DNA of 15,668 nucleotides from Candidatus Aenigmatarchaeota archaeon (GTDB taxonomy: Archaea > Aenigmatarchaeota > Aenigmatarchaeia > QMZP01), in the NCBI GenBank assembly GCA_016202725.1, contig JACQOD010000086.1, positions 1 through 15,668 of the forward strand, in the 5' to 3' direction. The notes under the pieces were generated by a model. That model was not told the origin of the DNA, made no database searches, and was given only the letters and a program-made list of their open reading frames with translations. Position numbers and translations under genes: made by a program. Of the stretch, positions 7,327 to 13,593 are shown piece by piece (positions within the stretch are counted from its first letter, which is position 1; each line of letters starts with the position of its first letter).

Positions 7327-7905
7327 ATGCCGAGCAGCGAGATCATCGCCTACGCGCGGGAGCAGCTCGCTGCGGGCTTCACACCCCAGGAGATTGCCGC
7401 AGAGCTCGCCCGCCAGGGCTGGACCCCCCAGGAGATCGCCGAAACCTTCGAAGCCGCCGGACCCCAGCATCAGGGCGTGAGCCCTCCTGTTCAACTGCCT
7501 TCCAGCAGGAAATACCTGCTGGCCCTCGCGGGCGGGATCCTCCTCTTCGCGGCCGGCCTGGGCATGCTTCTGGGCCTGGGCTCCATCGCGATGGTGATGG
7601 CGGAGTTGCCTGCCCTCATCCGCACCAGCGACGCGCCCGTGGGCGGCGTCCTGGGCGTCGTCCTGGCCATCCTCCTGGTGGTGGGAGGTATCCTGCTCAA
7701 AGGCTCGCACAAGCGCCTGGGAGGCATCCTGGCCGTGGTCTGCTCCCTGCTGGGGATTATCGGCTTCGGCTCCCTGCTCGCCCTCGCGGGCGGGATCCTC
7801 GGCCTGGCCGGGGCAGTGCTGGCCCTGCGGGCCACTGGGCCCGGATCATTGTACCCACCTGAGTTAGCATCCGTTTCCCTCGCACCTCCTCAGGAAGAAG
7901 GGTGA
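7327..7905 (+). CDS. Small multi-pass membrane protein with N-terminal helical repeat
   Basis: This 192-residue protein begins MPSSEIIAYAREQLAAG. Two tandem copies of a short helical motif follow (FTPQEIAAELARQG then WTPQEIAETFEAAG, residues ~20-47), a pattern found at the N terminus of many archaeal membrane proteins. About four hydrophobic segments follow from YLLALAGGILLFAAGLGMLL (~61) to LALAGGILGLAGAVLAL (~165), with Gly/Leu/Ala-rich helices. I chose the ATG at 7327 because it lies ~25 bp after a clear TATA box. No enzymatic motif is visible; function unknown. Its 3' end overlaps the convergent ArsA reading frame by 149 bp. Confidence 0.75.
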   Translation: MPSSEIIAYAREQLAAGFTPQEIAAELARQGWTPQEIAETFEAAGPQHQGVSPPVQLPSSRKYLLALAGGILLFAAGLGMLLGLGSIAMVMAELPALIRTSDAPVGGVLGVVLAILLVVGGILLKGSHKRLGGILAVVCSLLGIIGFGSLLALAGGILGLAGAVLALRATGPGSLYPPELASVSLAPPQEEG

Positions 7906-8743
7906 CCTCCGCCACGGGGAGGCGAAAAGCCTTCCTGATCTCCTGCAGGCGGGCCTGCTGCTGCCTCCTCCGCTGCGCGCAGAGCCCGCAGCCTCCCGGG
8001 GGCAGGAGCTGGTTCACCATCACCCGCTCCACGGGGATCCGGTGCCCTTCCAGGGTCCGCAAGGCCCTGCGGCTCTCCAGGACGGACATGGCCTCGGGGA
8101 TCAGCACCAGGATGAAGTGCGTGCGCGCGGGATCGGTGAGGACCTCCCGGGCCCGGGCGATCCGCTCCTTCAGGACCTCCAGGTAATCCCCTGTCCCCGC
8201 AGGCTCGTCCCCCAGGAGCTTGCGGAACATGCCCAGCATGCCCTGGAGCTGCTGCCGGATGGCGAGGACCTTGCCGATCCACGAATCCAGGACATCAGGC
8301 AGGGACAGGAACCGCAGCGCATGCCCCGTGGGGGCGGTGTCGAAGACAATGCAGTCATACCGCTCGTCCTCGAGGAAGGAGACGAAGGCCTCGAAGGCCG
8401 CGACCTCGTCGATCCCGGGGGTCATGCCTGCAATATCGAGGGCCCCCTCCATCCCCAACCCCTTCAGCATCCCCATCCCTTCCATCCTGGGCGCGAGCCG
8501 CTCCCGGAGGCTGGCCATGGACTGGGCAGGATCGATCTCCACGCCCCAGAGGTTCTTCTCCAACAGCGTGGTCGCGGGCCCGATCCGCTGCGCGAAGGAA
8601 TCCGCCAGGGAATGCGCGGGGTCGATCGAGACGATCAGCACGCGCTTGCCTTCGCGCGCCAGCTGCAGGGCGGTTGCCGCGGCGAGGCTGGTTTTTCCCA
8701 CGCCCCCTTTTCCAGAAAAGAAGAGATACTCAGGGCCTTGCAT
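7757..8743 (-). CDS. ArsA/Get3-type ATPase
   Basis: This 328-residue protein is a SIMIBI-class P-loop ATPase of the ArsA/Get3 family. It shows the deviant Walker A FFSGKGGVGKTS (~8-19), VSIDPAHSLADS (switch I, ~45), EIDPAQSM, DTAPTGHALRFLSLPDVLDS (switch II and A-loop), and VMVNQLLPPG followed by CGLC, the CxxC typical of Get3-like and archaeal members. Family roles are tail-anchored protein targeting or metalloid handling; the CxxC favours the Get3-like branch. The Met at 8743 is chosen because it leads straight into the P-loop and lies 9 bp after tRNA-Ala. The last ~28 residues (after TQVGTMI) are Pro/Gly/Arg-rich and lie where the frame runs antisense through the membrane-protein gene, so the original stop may have been lost. 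Confidence 0.92.
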   Translation of the reverse strand: MQGPEYLFFSGKGGVGKTSLAAATALQLAREGKRVLIVSIDPAHSLADSFAQRIGPATTLLEKNLWGVEIDPAQSMASLRERLAPRMEGMGMLKGLGMEGALDIAGMTPGIDEVAAFEAFVSFLEDERYDCIVFDTAPTGHALRFLSLPDVLDSWIGKVLAIRQQLQGMLGMFRKLLGDEPAGTGDYLEVLKERIARAREVLTDPARTHFILVLIPEAMSVLESRRALRTLEGHRIPVERVMVNQLLPPGGCGLCAQRRRQQQARLQEIRKAFRLPVAEVTLLPEEVRGKRMLTQVGTMIRAQWPAGPALPRPGRGSRPRGRAGSRSR

Positions 8744-8751
8744 GCAACCAA

Positions 8752-8860
8752 TGGACCGGTCGGGATTTGAACCCGAAGCCTCCACCATGTTGAATCCAGG
8801 TGGGCGAACACCGCCGCAACTGGCTGCCAAGGTGGCGATCTACCGTTGATCTACCGGCCC
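8752..8860 (-). tRNA. tRNA-Ala (GGC) with a 37-nt intron
   Basis: On the minus strand the acceptor GGGCCGG (8860-8854) pairs with CCGGTCC (8759-8753), giving the G3-U70 pair that identifies tRNA-Ala, with discriminator A at 8752 and no encoded CCA. The D stem is GATC/GATC, the anticodon stem CCACC/GGTGG, and the T arm TCGGG-TTCAAAT-CCCGA. The anticodon loop reads TTGGCA (32-37), then an intron at 8788-8824, then T38. Exons are 8825-8860 and 8752-8787; the mature tRNA is 72 nt. Junctions fit a relaxed bulge-helix-bulge: UUGG pairs with UCAA, with bulges CA^G and CA^U. Confidence 0.93.
8788..8824 (-). other. tRNA-Ala intron at 37/38
   Basis: This 37-nt insertion lies between A37 and T38, the usual archaeal position. 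It starts GCCAG and contains CTGG near its 3' end, which can pair as the intron-side helix. Removal restores a 7-nt anticodon loop with anticodon GGC. Confidence 0.85.
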
Positions 8861-9447
8861 GTCAGCTTCCTTTTGTCCCGGAGCTTAAGAAGCTTCTCGA
8901 ACACCGCCCGCACCTGCTGGTCTGGAAGCTGGTTGCGGGGATGCGCGAACCAGGAGGAGAGATCTTTTCCCTGCGCCTCATACCGGCAGGCCTGCAGGAA
9001 CATGTCCAGCTTGTCCACGCTTTTCACGAAGCGCGCTTCCGCGGTTTTTCCCGCCTCCATTTCCTCCCAGAGGTCCTGGATCTCCTTCCCCGCGGGAAGG
9101 CCGCGGGTGAGGGCGCCGATGGCGCCGCGCTCGAGCCGGCATTTCTGCTCCTCGGTGATGCCGTGGTGGGGGTTGGGGGCGCGCTTCAAGGTGGTACGCC
9201 CAGCGACCTTCCAGTCCACGAGGATGTCCCCCACCCTGCTCTCCGCGAGGTCGTGGATGAGGGCCATGCGCACCGCCTTCTCGCGGTCCAGATCCTTCCG
9301 CTCCGCGGACAGCACGAACGCCAGCAGGGCCGCACCGAAGGAGTGGGCAGCCACGGTCTCTGCAGGGGCATTGCCCTCGACCACCCAGCCGGAACGGGGG
9401 ATATCCTTGAGGCCGTAGGCCTCCTGGAGGAAGGAGAGCAGCTCCAT
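8851..9447 (-). CDS. HD-domain phosphohydrolase (HDDC2/YfbR-like)
   Basis: This 198-residue HD-superfamily enzyme shows the metal-binding residues of the HDDC2/YfbR group: ETVAAHSF (His ~35), ALIHDLAESRVGD (His-Asp ~64-65 and the following Glu), and KSVDKLDMFLQA (Asp ~144). Known family members act as 5'-deoxynucleotidases. The start at 9447 is preceded by GAGGAGGC and by a TATA-like box ~24 bp upstream. That box overlaps the stop of the EEP gene 21 bp away. The stop codon at 8851-8853 lies inside the first ten bases of tRNA-Ala, and the last codons include the tRNA promoter. Confidence 0.9.
   Translation of the reverse strand: MELLSFLQEAYGLKDIPRSGWVVEGNAPAETVAAHSFGAALLAFVLSAERKDLDREKAVRMALIHDLAESRVGDILVDWKVAGRTTLKRAPNPHHGITEEQKCRLERGAIGALTRGLPAGKEIQDLWEEMEAGKTAEARFVKSVDKLDMFLQACRYEAQGKDLSSWFAHPRNQLPDQQVRAVFEKLLKLRDKRKLTGR
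8884..8889 (-). promoter_or_regulatory. TATA-like CTTAAG of tRNA-Ala, inside the HD gene
   Basis: CTTAAG is centred 26.5 bp before tRNA-Ala position 1, exactly the spacing seen at tRNA-Val. It lies within the Lys-Leu-Leu-Lys codons near the end of the HD coding region. Confidence 0.6.
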
Positions 9448-9466
9448 GCCTCCTCTTAGGCAGCAG

Positions 9467-9475
9467 CCTTATAAT
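9467..9475 (-). promoter_or_regulatory. TATA-like box of the HD gene
   Basis: Minus strand CATTATAAG, centred ~24 bp before the ATG at 9447. It overlaps the TAA stop (9469-9471) of the upstream EEP gene. Confidence 0.6.
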
Positions 9476-10227
9476 GAGAACTCGAGCGCCAGGGGAAGGT
9501 GGTCCGAGACCTCATCAGGGAGGACGGCAAACGACTGGAACACCAGGTCCCTGCTCACCAGGATGTAGTCCGCGAACAGGCTCGGCCACTGGTAAAAGCT
9601 GCTCCGCGTGGAGGTCACGCCAGCCTCCTTGACCAGGTTGCGCATTCCCTGCTCGAGCAGGCGCAAGCTCCTGGTCTGGGGATTGAGATTGAAGTCCCCG
9701 CAGAGGATGACGGGCCCCTCCAGGGTCTTCAGGAACCGGCGCACGTTCCGGGACTGCTCCAGCCGGGCGGGGGTGTCCCCCTTCGGGCCCGGATACCAGT
9801 GGCCGTGCAGGTTGCAGACCGTGACCTTCCCCCTCCCGGAGCGGAGCGCGAGGTGCTGGAGGGTGATGCCCATGGTGGAGGGGTCGGCCCCGGCCATGGC
9901 GTCCTTGTGCCGGTAGACGTACACCTCCCCGCTCCCCGCTGTCCGGAGGGTCTTCCGCGCAAAGATGGCGATGCACTTCTCCCCTTGCTGGGGGGAGGAG
10001 AGGATCCCCCGGAAGGCGGGCAGGGCCAGCTGGAGGTCCTTGTAGAGGGAGCCCCGCGCATAATGCCGCATCCTGCTTTCCACCCCCGGCGGGTTGTCGA
10101 ACACTTCCTGGAAGCAGAAGATGTCCGTGCGCTTCGCCTGCTCCTTGAGGAAGGGGAGGAGGCGATCGTAGAGCTTCCCGCCCCAGAGGTTGAGGGTGAG
10201 CAGCCGCAGGGGCTTGGACTGCTTCAT
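9469..10227 (-). CDS. Endonuclease/exonuclease/phosphatase (EEP) superfamily hydrolase
   Basis: This 252-residue protein has the full EEP active-site order: LLTLNLWGG (Asn, ~10-18), CFQEVFD (catalytic Glu, ~38), VCNLHGHW (His ~142), LCGDFNLNPQT (Asp and Asn, ~177), ADYILVS and SDHLPLALEF at the C terminus (Asp-His pair). The superfamily cleaves phosphodiester or phosphomonoester bonds in nucleic acids, phosphoinositides or small nucleotides; the substrate here is unknown. There is no signal peptide. I chose the Met at 10227 because upstream in-frame residues are translations of tRNA-Val. It sits 34 bp after that tRNA and may be cotranscribed with it. Confidence 0.92.
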   Translation of the reverse strand: MKQSKPLRLLTLNLWGGKLYDRLLPFLKEQAKRTDIFCFQEVFDNPPGVESRMRHYARGSLYKDLQLALPAFRGILSSPQQGEKCIAIFARKTLRTAGSGEVYVYRHKDAMAGADPSTMGITLQHLALRSGRGKVTVCNLHGHWYPGPKGDTPARLEQSRNVRRFLKTLEGPVILCGDFNLNPQTRSLRLLEQGMRNLVKEAGVTSTRSSFYQWPSLFADYILVSRDLVFQSFAVLPDEVSDHLPLALEFSL

Positions 10228-10261
10228 GCCCCTTCTTGTCCCTGCCCCCAGAAAAACCCGA

Positions 10262-10348
10262 TGGGTCAGGGAGGGATCGAACCTCCGGCTTCCGCCTTGC
10301 CTCCCCGGGGGATGTAAGGGCGGCGTCATACCGCTAGACCACTGACCC
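10262..10348 (-). tRNA. tRNA-Val (TAC) with a 15-nt intron
   Basis: On the minus strand the acceptor GGGTCAG (10348-10342) pairs perfectly with CTGACCC (10269-10263), discriminator A at 10262, no encoded CCA. The D stem is GTC/GAC, the anticodon stem CCGCC/GGCGG, and the T arm GGAGG-TTCGATC-CCTCC. The anticodon loop is CTTACA (32-37) plus A38, split by a 15-nt intron (10298-10312). Exons are 10313-10348 and 10262-10297; the mature tRNA is 72 nt. Anticodon UAC assigns Val. The exact splice ends rest on loop length, because the bulge-helix-bulge is weak. Confidence 0.9.
10298..10312 (-). other. tRNA-Val intron, 15 nt
   Basis: Sequence TCCCCCGGGGAGGCA lies between A37 and A38. It can form a very short TCC/GGA or CCC/GGG stem. 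Only a partial 4-bp central helix is possible (C32-G, U33-G, U34-A, then a mismatch). Very short archaeal introns exist, but this is near the small end. Confidence 0.75.
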
Positions 10349-10371
10349 CTGGAAAGGCGTGGGCAGGGGGG

Positions 10372-10377
10372 CTTAAG
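10372..10377 (-). promoter_or_regulatory. TATA-like CTTAAG of tRNA-Val
   Basis: CTTAAG is centred 26.5 bp before tRNA-Val position 1, identical in sequence and spacing to the element before tRNA-Ala. Confidence 0.6.
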
Positions 10378-10441
10378 TCTTTGCGGGGGTGTGACGAGTT
10401 CCTCACAGGACCTGGAGGAGGGCGGGAAGGATATGCTTCCT

Positions 10442-12697
10442 TCACTCCGGGAACTCGAGGACGGCCAACTGCTCGAGGGTGGCGAGGTCGTTCGCCTTCA
10501 CCACGTGGTCGGAGATCGTGTAGAGGGCGGTGCCGATGTAGAGCGAGCGGCGGATGGAGAATGGCGACCCCGCGTAGAACTGGTCGCTGGCCGGGCCGTC
10601 ATCCTCGACGTGGGTGATCCTGCCCTGCAACTCCAGGCCCTGCTCGCTCACGCGGTAGACGTAGGCGCCCTGCCAGGTGGGCGGGGACCATTCCCAGATG
10701 CTCGCGGATGGGGAGGGTTCAGTGAGAATGACAGGGAGGACCAGGACGCCCTTCTCCGCGGAGAAGAGGAAGGCCTTGTGGTCCCAGAGGACCTCGCTGT
10801 CGGTCCCGCGGGAGCCGATGACGTCGCTCGCGATCTCCCGCGGGTTGGCGACGTCGCGGACATCGAAGAGGGAGATCTTCACGCCCTGGAAGAGCGCGCG
10901 CGGGCCCCCCTCATCCACGGCAGTGGCGTCCTTGCCGATGCCGATGAGGAAATCCTCCCCGTAGGGATGGAGGTACTGCGAGACGCCAGGGATCTTGAGC
11001 TCGCCCAGCACCCGCGGATTCGCGGGATCGCCCAGGTCGATCACGAAGAGGGGATCCACCTGGACAAAGGTGACCAGGTACACGCGGTCGCCCAGGAAGC
11101 GGGCCGCGAAGATCCGTTCTCCCGGGGCCAGCCCTTCCAGGGAGCCCGCGATCTCGAGGTCCGGGTCCAGGACGTAGACGTTGCTGGCGCTCTGCGCTTC
11201 GGGGGGCCGGGTGATCGGCTCGTCAGGTGCCGCGAACGTCTCGAACGGTGCCGCCGGGGCAGGCGCGGGCAGGCCCTCCAGGGGAACTGCCTCCACCTGC
11301 GGGACCGCTCCGGAGGAGCCTGCGACCTCGCCGCTTGCGCCCCCCTCAAAGATAACATCATCAACTGCAATGCCGCGGGCGACCCCGCCGCCCATCCAGA
11401 AAGGGCCGCCCCAGAAGGAGGGCTCGGTGGTCGTGGCGATGCGGAAGAAGCCGTCATGCTCGTCCATCGAGAACTGGTTCAGCACCGTGCCCGGGACTTC
11501 TCCCGTGGCGGCGTGCGTGACCTGGCCTCCCTGGAGGGCGAAGCGCTGGATCACGGTCTTCTGGGCTTCCCGGCTGAACCGCTGCTGGATCGCGAGCATC
11601 CGCTCCTGGAGGGAGGCCTGGAAGGCCAGGGCGTCCACCTGGGAGAGCGAGGCGGAATACTGCTCCAGCACCTCGCCGACTTGCTGGTCCTTCTCCCACT
11701 CCTCCAGCGGGGCGCTCAGGACGGAGCGGACCTGGGCCTGCTCCTGCAGGGGCAGGAGGGGGAGGATGGCTTCCTCGCGGACCTGCTGCTGGAGGCCCGC
11801 GTAGTCCGCGCGCTTGGGGTGGACGAGATACAGGCTCCCGGGAGAGGCGTAGAGGACGTCCGCGAACCCCGCGAGGGCGGTCGTGCGGGCATGCTCCCCG
11901 CTCTGGACGTGCAGGGACAGGATGGTGGTGTACTGGTCCGCGACAGGCGGGCCGGGGAAGAGCAGGATCTCCGGGAATCCCTCCTGGGCCAGCCCGTCCT
12001 CCCGCAGGAGGGGCGGATGGACGTCCTCCCGGTAGACGGGGGTGGTGGCCACGACGTAAACCCAGTCCCCGACCATGCGGGCATCCTGGTACCAGCCCTC
12101 CAGGGAAAGCTCCTGGGCCAGCTGGGGGGCGGCAGGCTCCTGGAGGGAATAGACGCGGATGAGCAGCTCGGGAGCAGTGAAGGGCACGGGGGCGATGAGC
12201 CTCCCTGCCGCCGGGTAGGCCTGGGAGACTTCCTGCTTGTTGGCAAAGACGATGAGCCGGCCGTTGTTCACGTAGATCTCGTGGATGGGGTGGTCCACCT
12301 CCACTGTCGCGACTGCCGCCAGTCCCGCGGCCGTGTCCACGATCCGCACCTGGGTGCCGGCGACCGTATAGAGGTAGCGGCCGTCGGTCTTGACGATATC
12401 CGCCTCATCCACCCCGGCGACCTGGATGTTCGTCCCGGAGTAGCCCCTGGCGTCGCCTGCCGCAGGCGCTGCTGCCGGGGCCGCGCTTTCCGCGGCGAGG
12501 AAGGCATCGCGGTAGCCGCCCACCCCGGTCCCTGCGGAGGCCACGTAGGCTTGCAGGTCTTCCAGGCTGGAGAGGGTGGCGGTCCCGGCCGCGGGGGCAG
12601 GCACGAACATCCCGGCAGCAATGAGCGCTGCCGCCACTGCCAGGATGGCCACCCAGACGGCGCCCGTGTGCATAGCACCCTTTCGGCGTGCGGACAT
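10442..12697 (-). CDS. Secreted beta-propeller domain protein (PF09826-like)
   Basis: This 751-residue protein begins with a positively charged stretch and a single hydrophobic segment (AVWVAILAVAAALIAAGMFV, ~14-33), a signal peptide or anchor. The diagnostic block NIQVAGVDEADIVKTDGRYL (~90-109) identifies the secreted C-terminal beta-propeller family. Other family features are VYVVATTPVYREDVHPP, FSMDEHDGFFRIATTTEP, FLGDRVYLVTF and GVSQYLHPYGEDFLIGIGKD. A Gln/Glu/Leu-rich helical insert at ~300-380 and a Pro/Ala-rich linker at ~460-500 interrupt the blades. Function in archaea is unknown; extracellular binding or scaffolding is inferred. The ATG is ~24 bp after a TATA box. The long plus-strand ORF opposite is an antisense shadow. 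Confidence 0.92.
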   Translation of the reverse strand: MSARRKGAMHTGAVWVAILAVAAALIAAGMFVPAPAAGTATLSSLEDLQAYVASAGTGVGGYRDAFLAAESAAPAAAPAAGDARGYSGTNIQVAGVDEADIVKTDGRYLYTVAGTQVRIVDTAAGLAAVATVEVDHPIHEIYVNNGRLIVFANKQEVSQAYPAAGRLIAPVPFTAPELLIRVYSLQEPAAPQLAQELSLEGWYQDARMVGDWVYVVATTPVYREDVHPPLLREDGLAQEGFPEILLFPGPPVADQYTTILSLHVQSGEHARTTALAGFADVLYASPGSLYLVHPKRADYAGLQQQVREEAILPLLPLQEQAQVRSVLSAPLEEWEKDQQVGEVLEQYSASLSQVDALAFQASLQERMLAIQQRFSREAQKTVIQRFALQGGQVTHAATGEVPGTVLNQFSMDEHDGFFRIATTTEPSFWGGPFWMGGGVARGIAVDDVIFEGGASGEVAGSSGAVPQVEAVPLEGLPAPAPAAPFETFAAPDEPITRPPEAQSASNVYVLDPDLEIAGSLEGLAPGERIFAARFLGDRVYLVTFVQVDPLFVIDLGDPANPRVLGELKIPGVSQYLHPYGEDFLIGIGKDATAVDEGGPRALFQGVKISLFDVRDVANPREIASDVIGSRGTDSEVLWDHKAFLFSAEKGVLVLPVILTEPSPSASIWEWSPPTWQGAYVYRVSEQGLELQGRITHVEDDGPASDQFYAGSPFSIRRSLYIGTALYTISDHVVKANDLATLEQLAVLEFPE

Positions 12698-12716
12698 AAA
12701 TCCCCTTTGGCGGGGG

Positions 12717-12724
12717 CTTTTAAA
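12717..12724 (-). promoter_or_regulatory. TATA-like box of the beta-propeller gene
   Basis: Minus strand TTTAAAAG, centred ~24 bp before the ATG at 12697, implying a leaderless mRNA. Confidence 0.7.
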
Positions 12725-12738
12725 GGGGTTCCGGTTTG

Positions 12739-12756
12739 CTTCGGTTTTTCCCGAAG
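12739..12756. other. Small hairpin CTTCGG-TTTTTC-CCGAAG
   Basis: A 6-bp perfect stem with a 6-nt loop lies in the divergent region between the beta-propeller promoter and the next promoter on the plus strand. It has no T-run after it, so it may be regulatory or incidental. Confidence 0.3.
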
Positions 12757-12773
12757 GGTTCCCGGGCCGTTTC

Positions 12774-12780
12774 CTTTATT
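12774..12780 (+). promoter_or_regulatory. Candidate TATA box of a small ORF
   Basis: CTTTATT is centred ~24 bp before an ATG at 12801. The spacing equals that of the verified-looking promoters nearby, which is the main reason to consider the small ORF real. Confidence 0.35.
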
Positions 12781-12800
12781 CGTTCATCTCCCTCACCGCG

Positions 12801-12890
12801 ATGATGCGCGAAGGCACATTCGCCCAGGTGGGGCTGGAAGAAGCCGCTTCCCCCCTTCCGGAAACGGCAGAATTCCTTTGCGTTTTCTGA
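12801..12890 (+). CDS. Candidate 29-residue small protein, unrecognised
   Basis: The ORF starts with two Met codons (MMREGTFAQVGLEEAA) and ends in TGA at 12888-12890, next to a TTTTC-T-GAAAA palindrome. It sits in the intergenic region between divergent genes. Supporting points are a TATA-like box at leaderless spacing and a soluble, acidic composition unlike the antisense shadows. It has no recognised family, and its short length means it could be chance. An RNA gene from the same promoter is an alternative. Confidence 0.3.
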   Translation: MMREGTFAQVGLEEAASPLPETAEFLCVF

Positions 12891-12944
12891 AAAGCAGTAG
12901 CGATTGCGTCTCATTCCTATCTACGTGAAAAGGGAGAAGAGCGC

Positions 12945-12955
12945 CTTTATTATAC
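12945..12955 (+). promoter_or_regulatory. TATA-like box of the PP2C-like gene
   Basis: CTTTATTATAC is centred ~25-26 bp before the ATG at 12975. This decides the start: the upstream in-frame GTG at 12957 would lie within the presumed untranscribed region. Confidence 0.65.
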
Positions 12956-12974
12956 AGTGGCCCAACCTTGGCAT

Positions 12975-13580
12975 ATGCTCACCGCCGCTGCGGCCACGGA
13001 GAAGGGCATCCACCTGCGGAACCAGGACGCGTACCTCTGCCTGCCGGGCAGGGGATTGTTCGCCGTGGCTGATGGCGTGACCACCGGGGGCAGGAGCGAG
13101 CGCGCCAGCAAGGCCGCTATCGATGCGGTGCGCAACAGCAAAGAACTGGCAGCTGCCTTTGCAAAGGCGCATGCCCGCATCCGGCAGCTCAAGGACGCCG
13201 GCTCCACCACGCTCACGGCCTGCACCATCCGCGGGACCCGCCTGGAGTTCGTCCACGTGGGCGACAGCGCCCTCCTGCTGGTCAGGGACCGCGTCCTGCA
13301 GCTCACCCGCGAACACGCGCAGCCGGGCAGCAACCTCCTCACCCAGGTCGTGGGGAAGGGGGGCATCCGCCCCCAACAGGGGGCAGCGACCCTGCGGAAA
13401 GGGGACATCCTGCTGCTGCTCACGGACGGCGTGACCAAGCACCTCGACGAGGAGGAGCTGCTGGCCCTGGCCCGCACCCTCCGGGTGCAGCTCCTCCCGA
13501 AGGCCCTGCTGGCCCGCGCCCGGACCAAGCCCAAGCTGTACGAGGACGACAAGACCGCGGTGGCGGTCCGTATCGGCTGA
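12975..13580 (+). CDS. Compact PP2C-like protein phosphatase
   Basis: This 201-residue protein fits the PPM/PP2C fold. Motifs in order are RNQDAYL (metal-binding Asp, ~16-22), LFAVADGVTTGG (~30-41, Asp-Gly metal motif), GSTTLTACTI (~76-85), EFVHVGDSALLLV (~90-102), LLLTDGVTKHL (~149-159, the C-terminal Asp-Gly) and DDKTAVAVRI at the end, the equivalent of DNxT. It is shorter than typical bacterial PP2C enzymes (~240), mainly from loop loss between helices. It should dephosphorylate Ser/Thr on a protein partner; no kinase gene is in the window. The ATG start is placed by the TATA box. Only 13 bp separate it from the broken metallopeptidase gene, so the two likely formed an operon. Confidence 0.9.
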   Translation: MLTAAAATEKGIHLRNQDAYLCLPGRGLFAVADGVTTGGRSERASKAAIDAVRNSKELAAAFAKAHARIRQLKDAGSTTLTACTIRGTRLEFVHVGDSALLLVRDRVLQLTREHAQPGSNLLTQVVGKGGIRPQQGAATLRKGDILLLLTDGVTKHLDEEELLALARTLRVQLLPKALLARARTKPKLYEDDKTAVAVRIG

Positions 13581-13593
13581 TGTCCGGTTTCCC

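Noticed and set aside
8744..8830. Upstream start for the ArsA-like protein at 8830
   Set aside because: The extra residues translate tRNA-Ala; the Met at 8743 leads directly into the P-loop.
12790..12895. C/D box RNA (ATGATG followed by CTGA)
   Set aside because: Boxes are ~85 nt apart with no C'/D' pair at usual spacing.
10391..12928. 845-residue plus-strand ORF opposite the beta-propeller gene
   Set aside because: It is an antisense frame kept open by high GC; the minus-strand protein has clear family motifs and a promoter.
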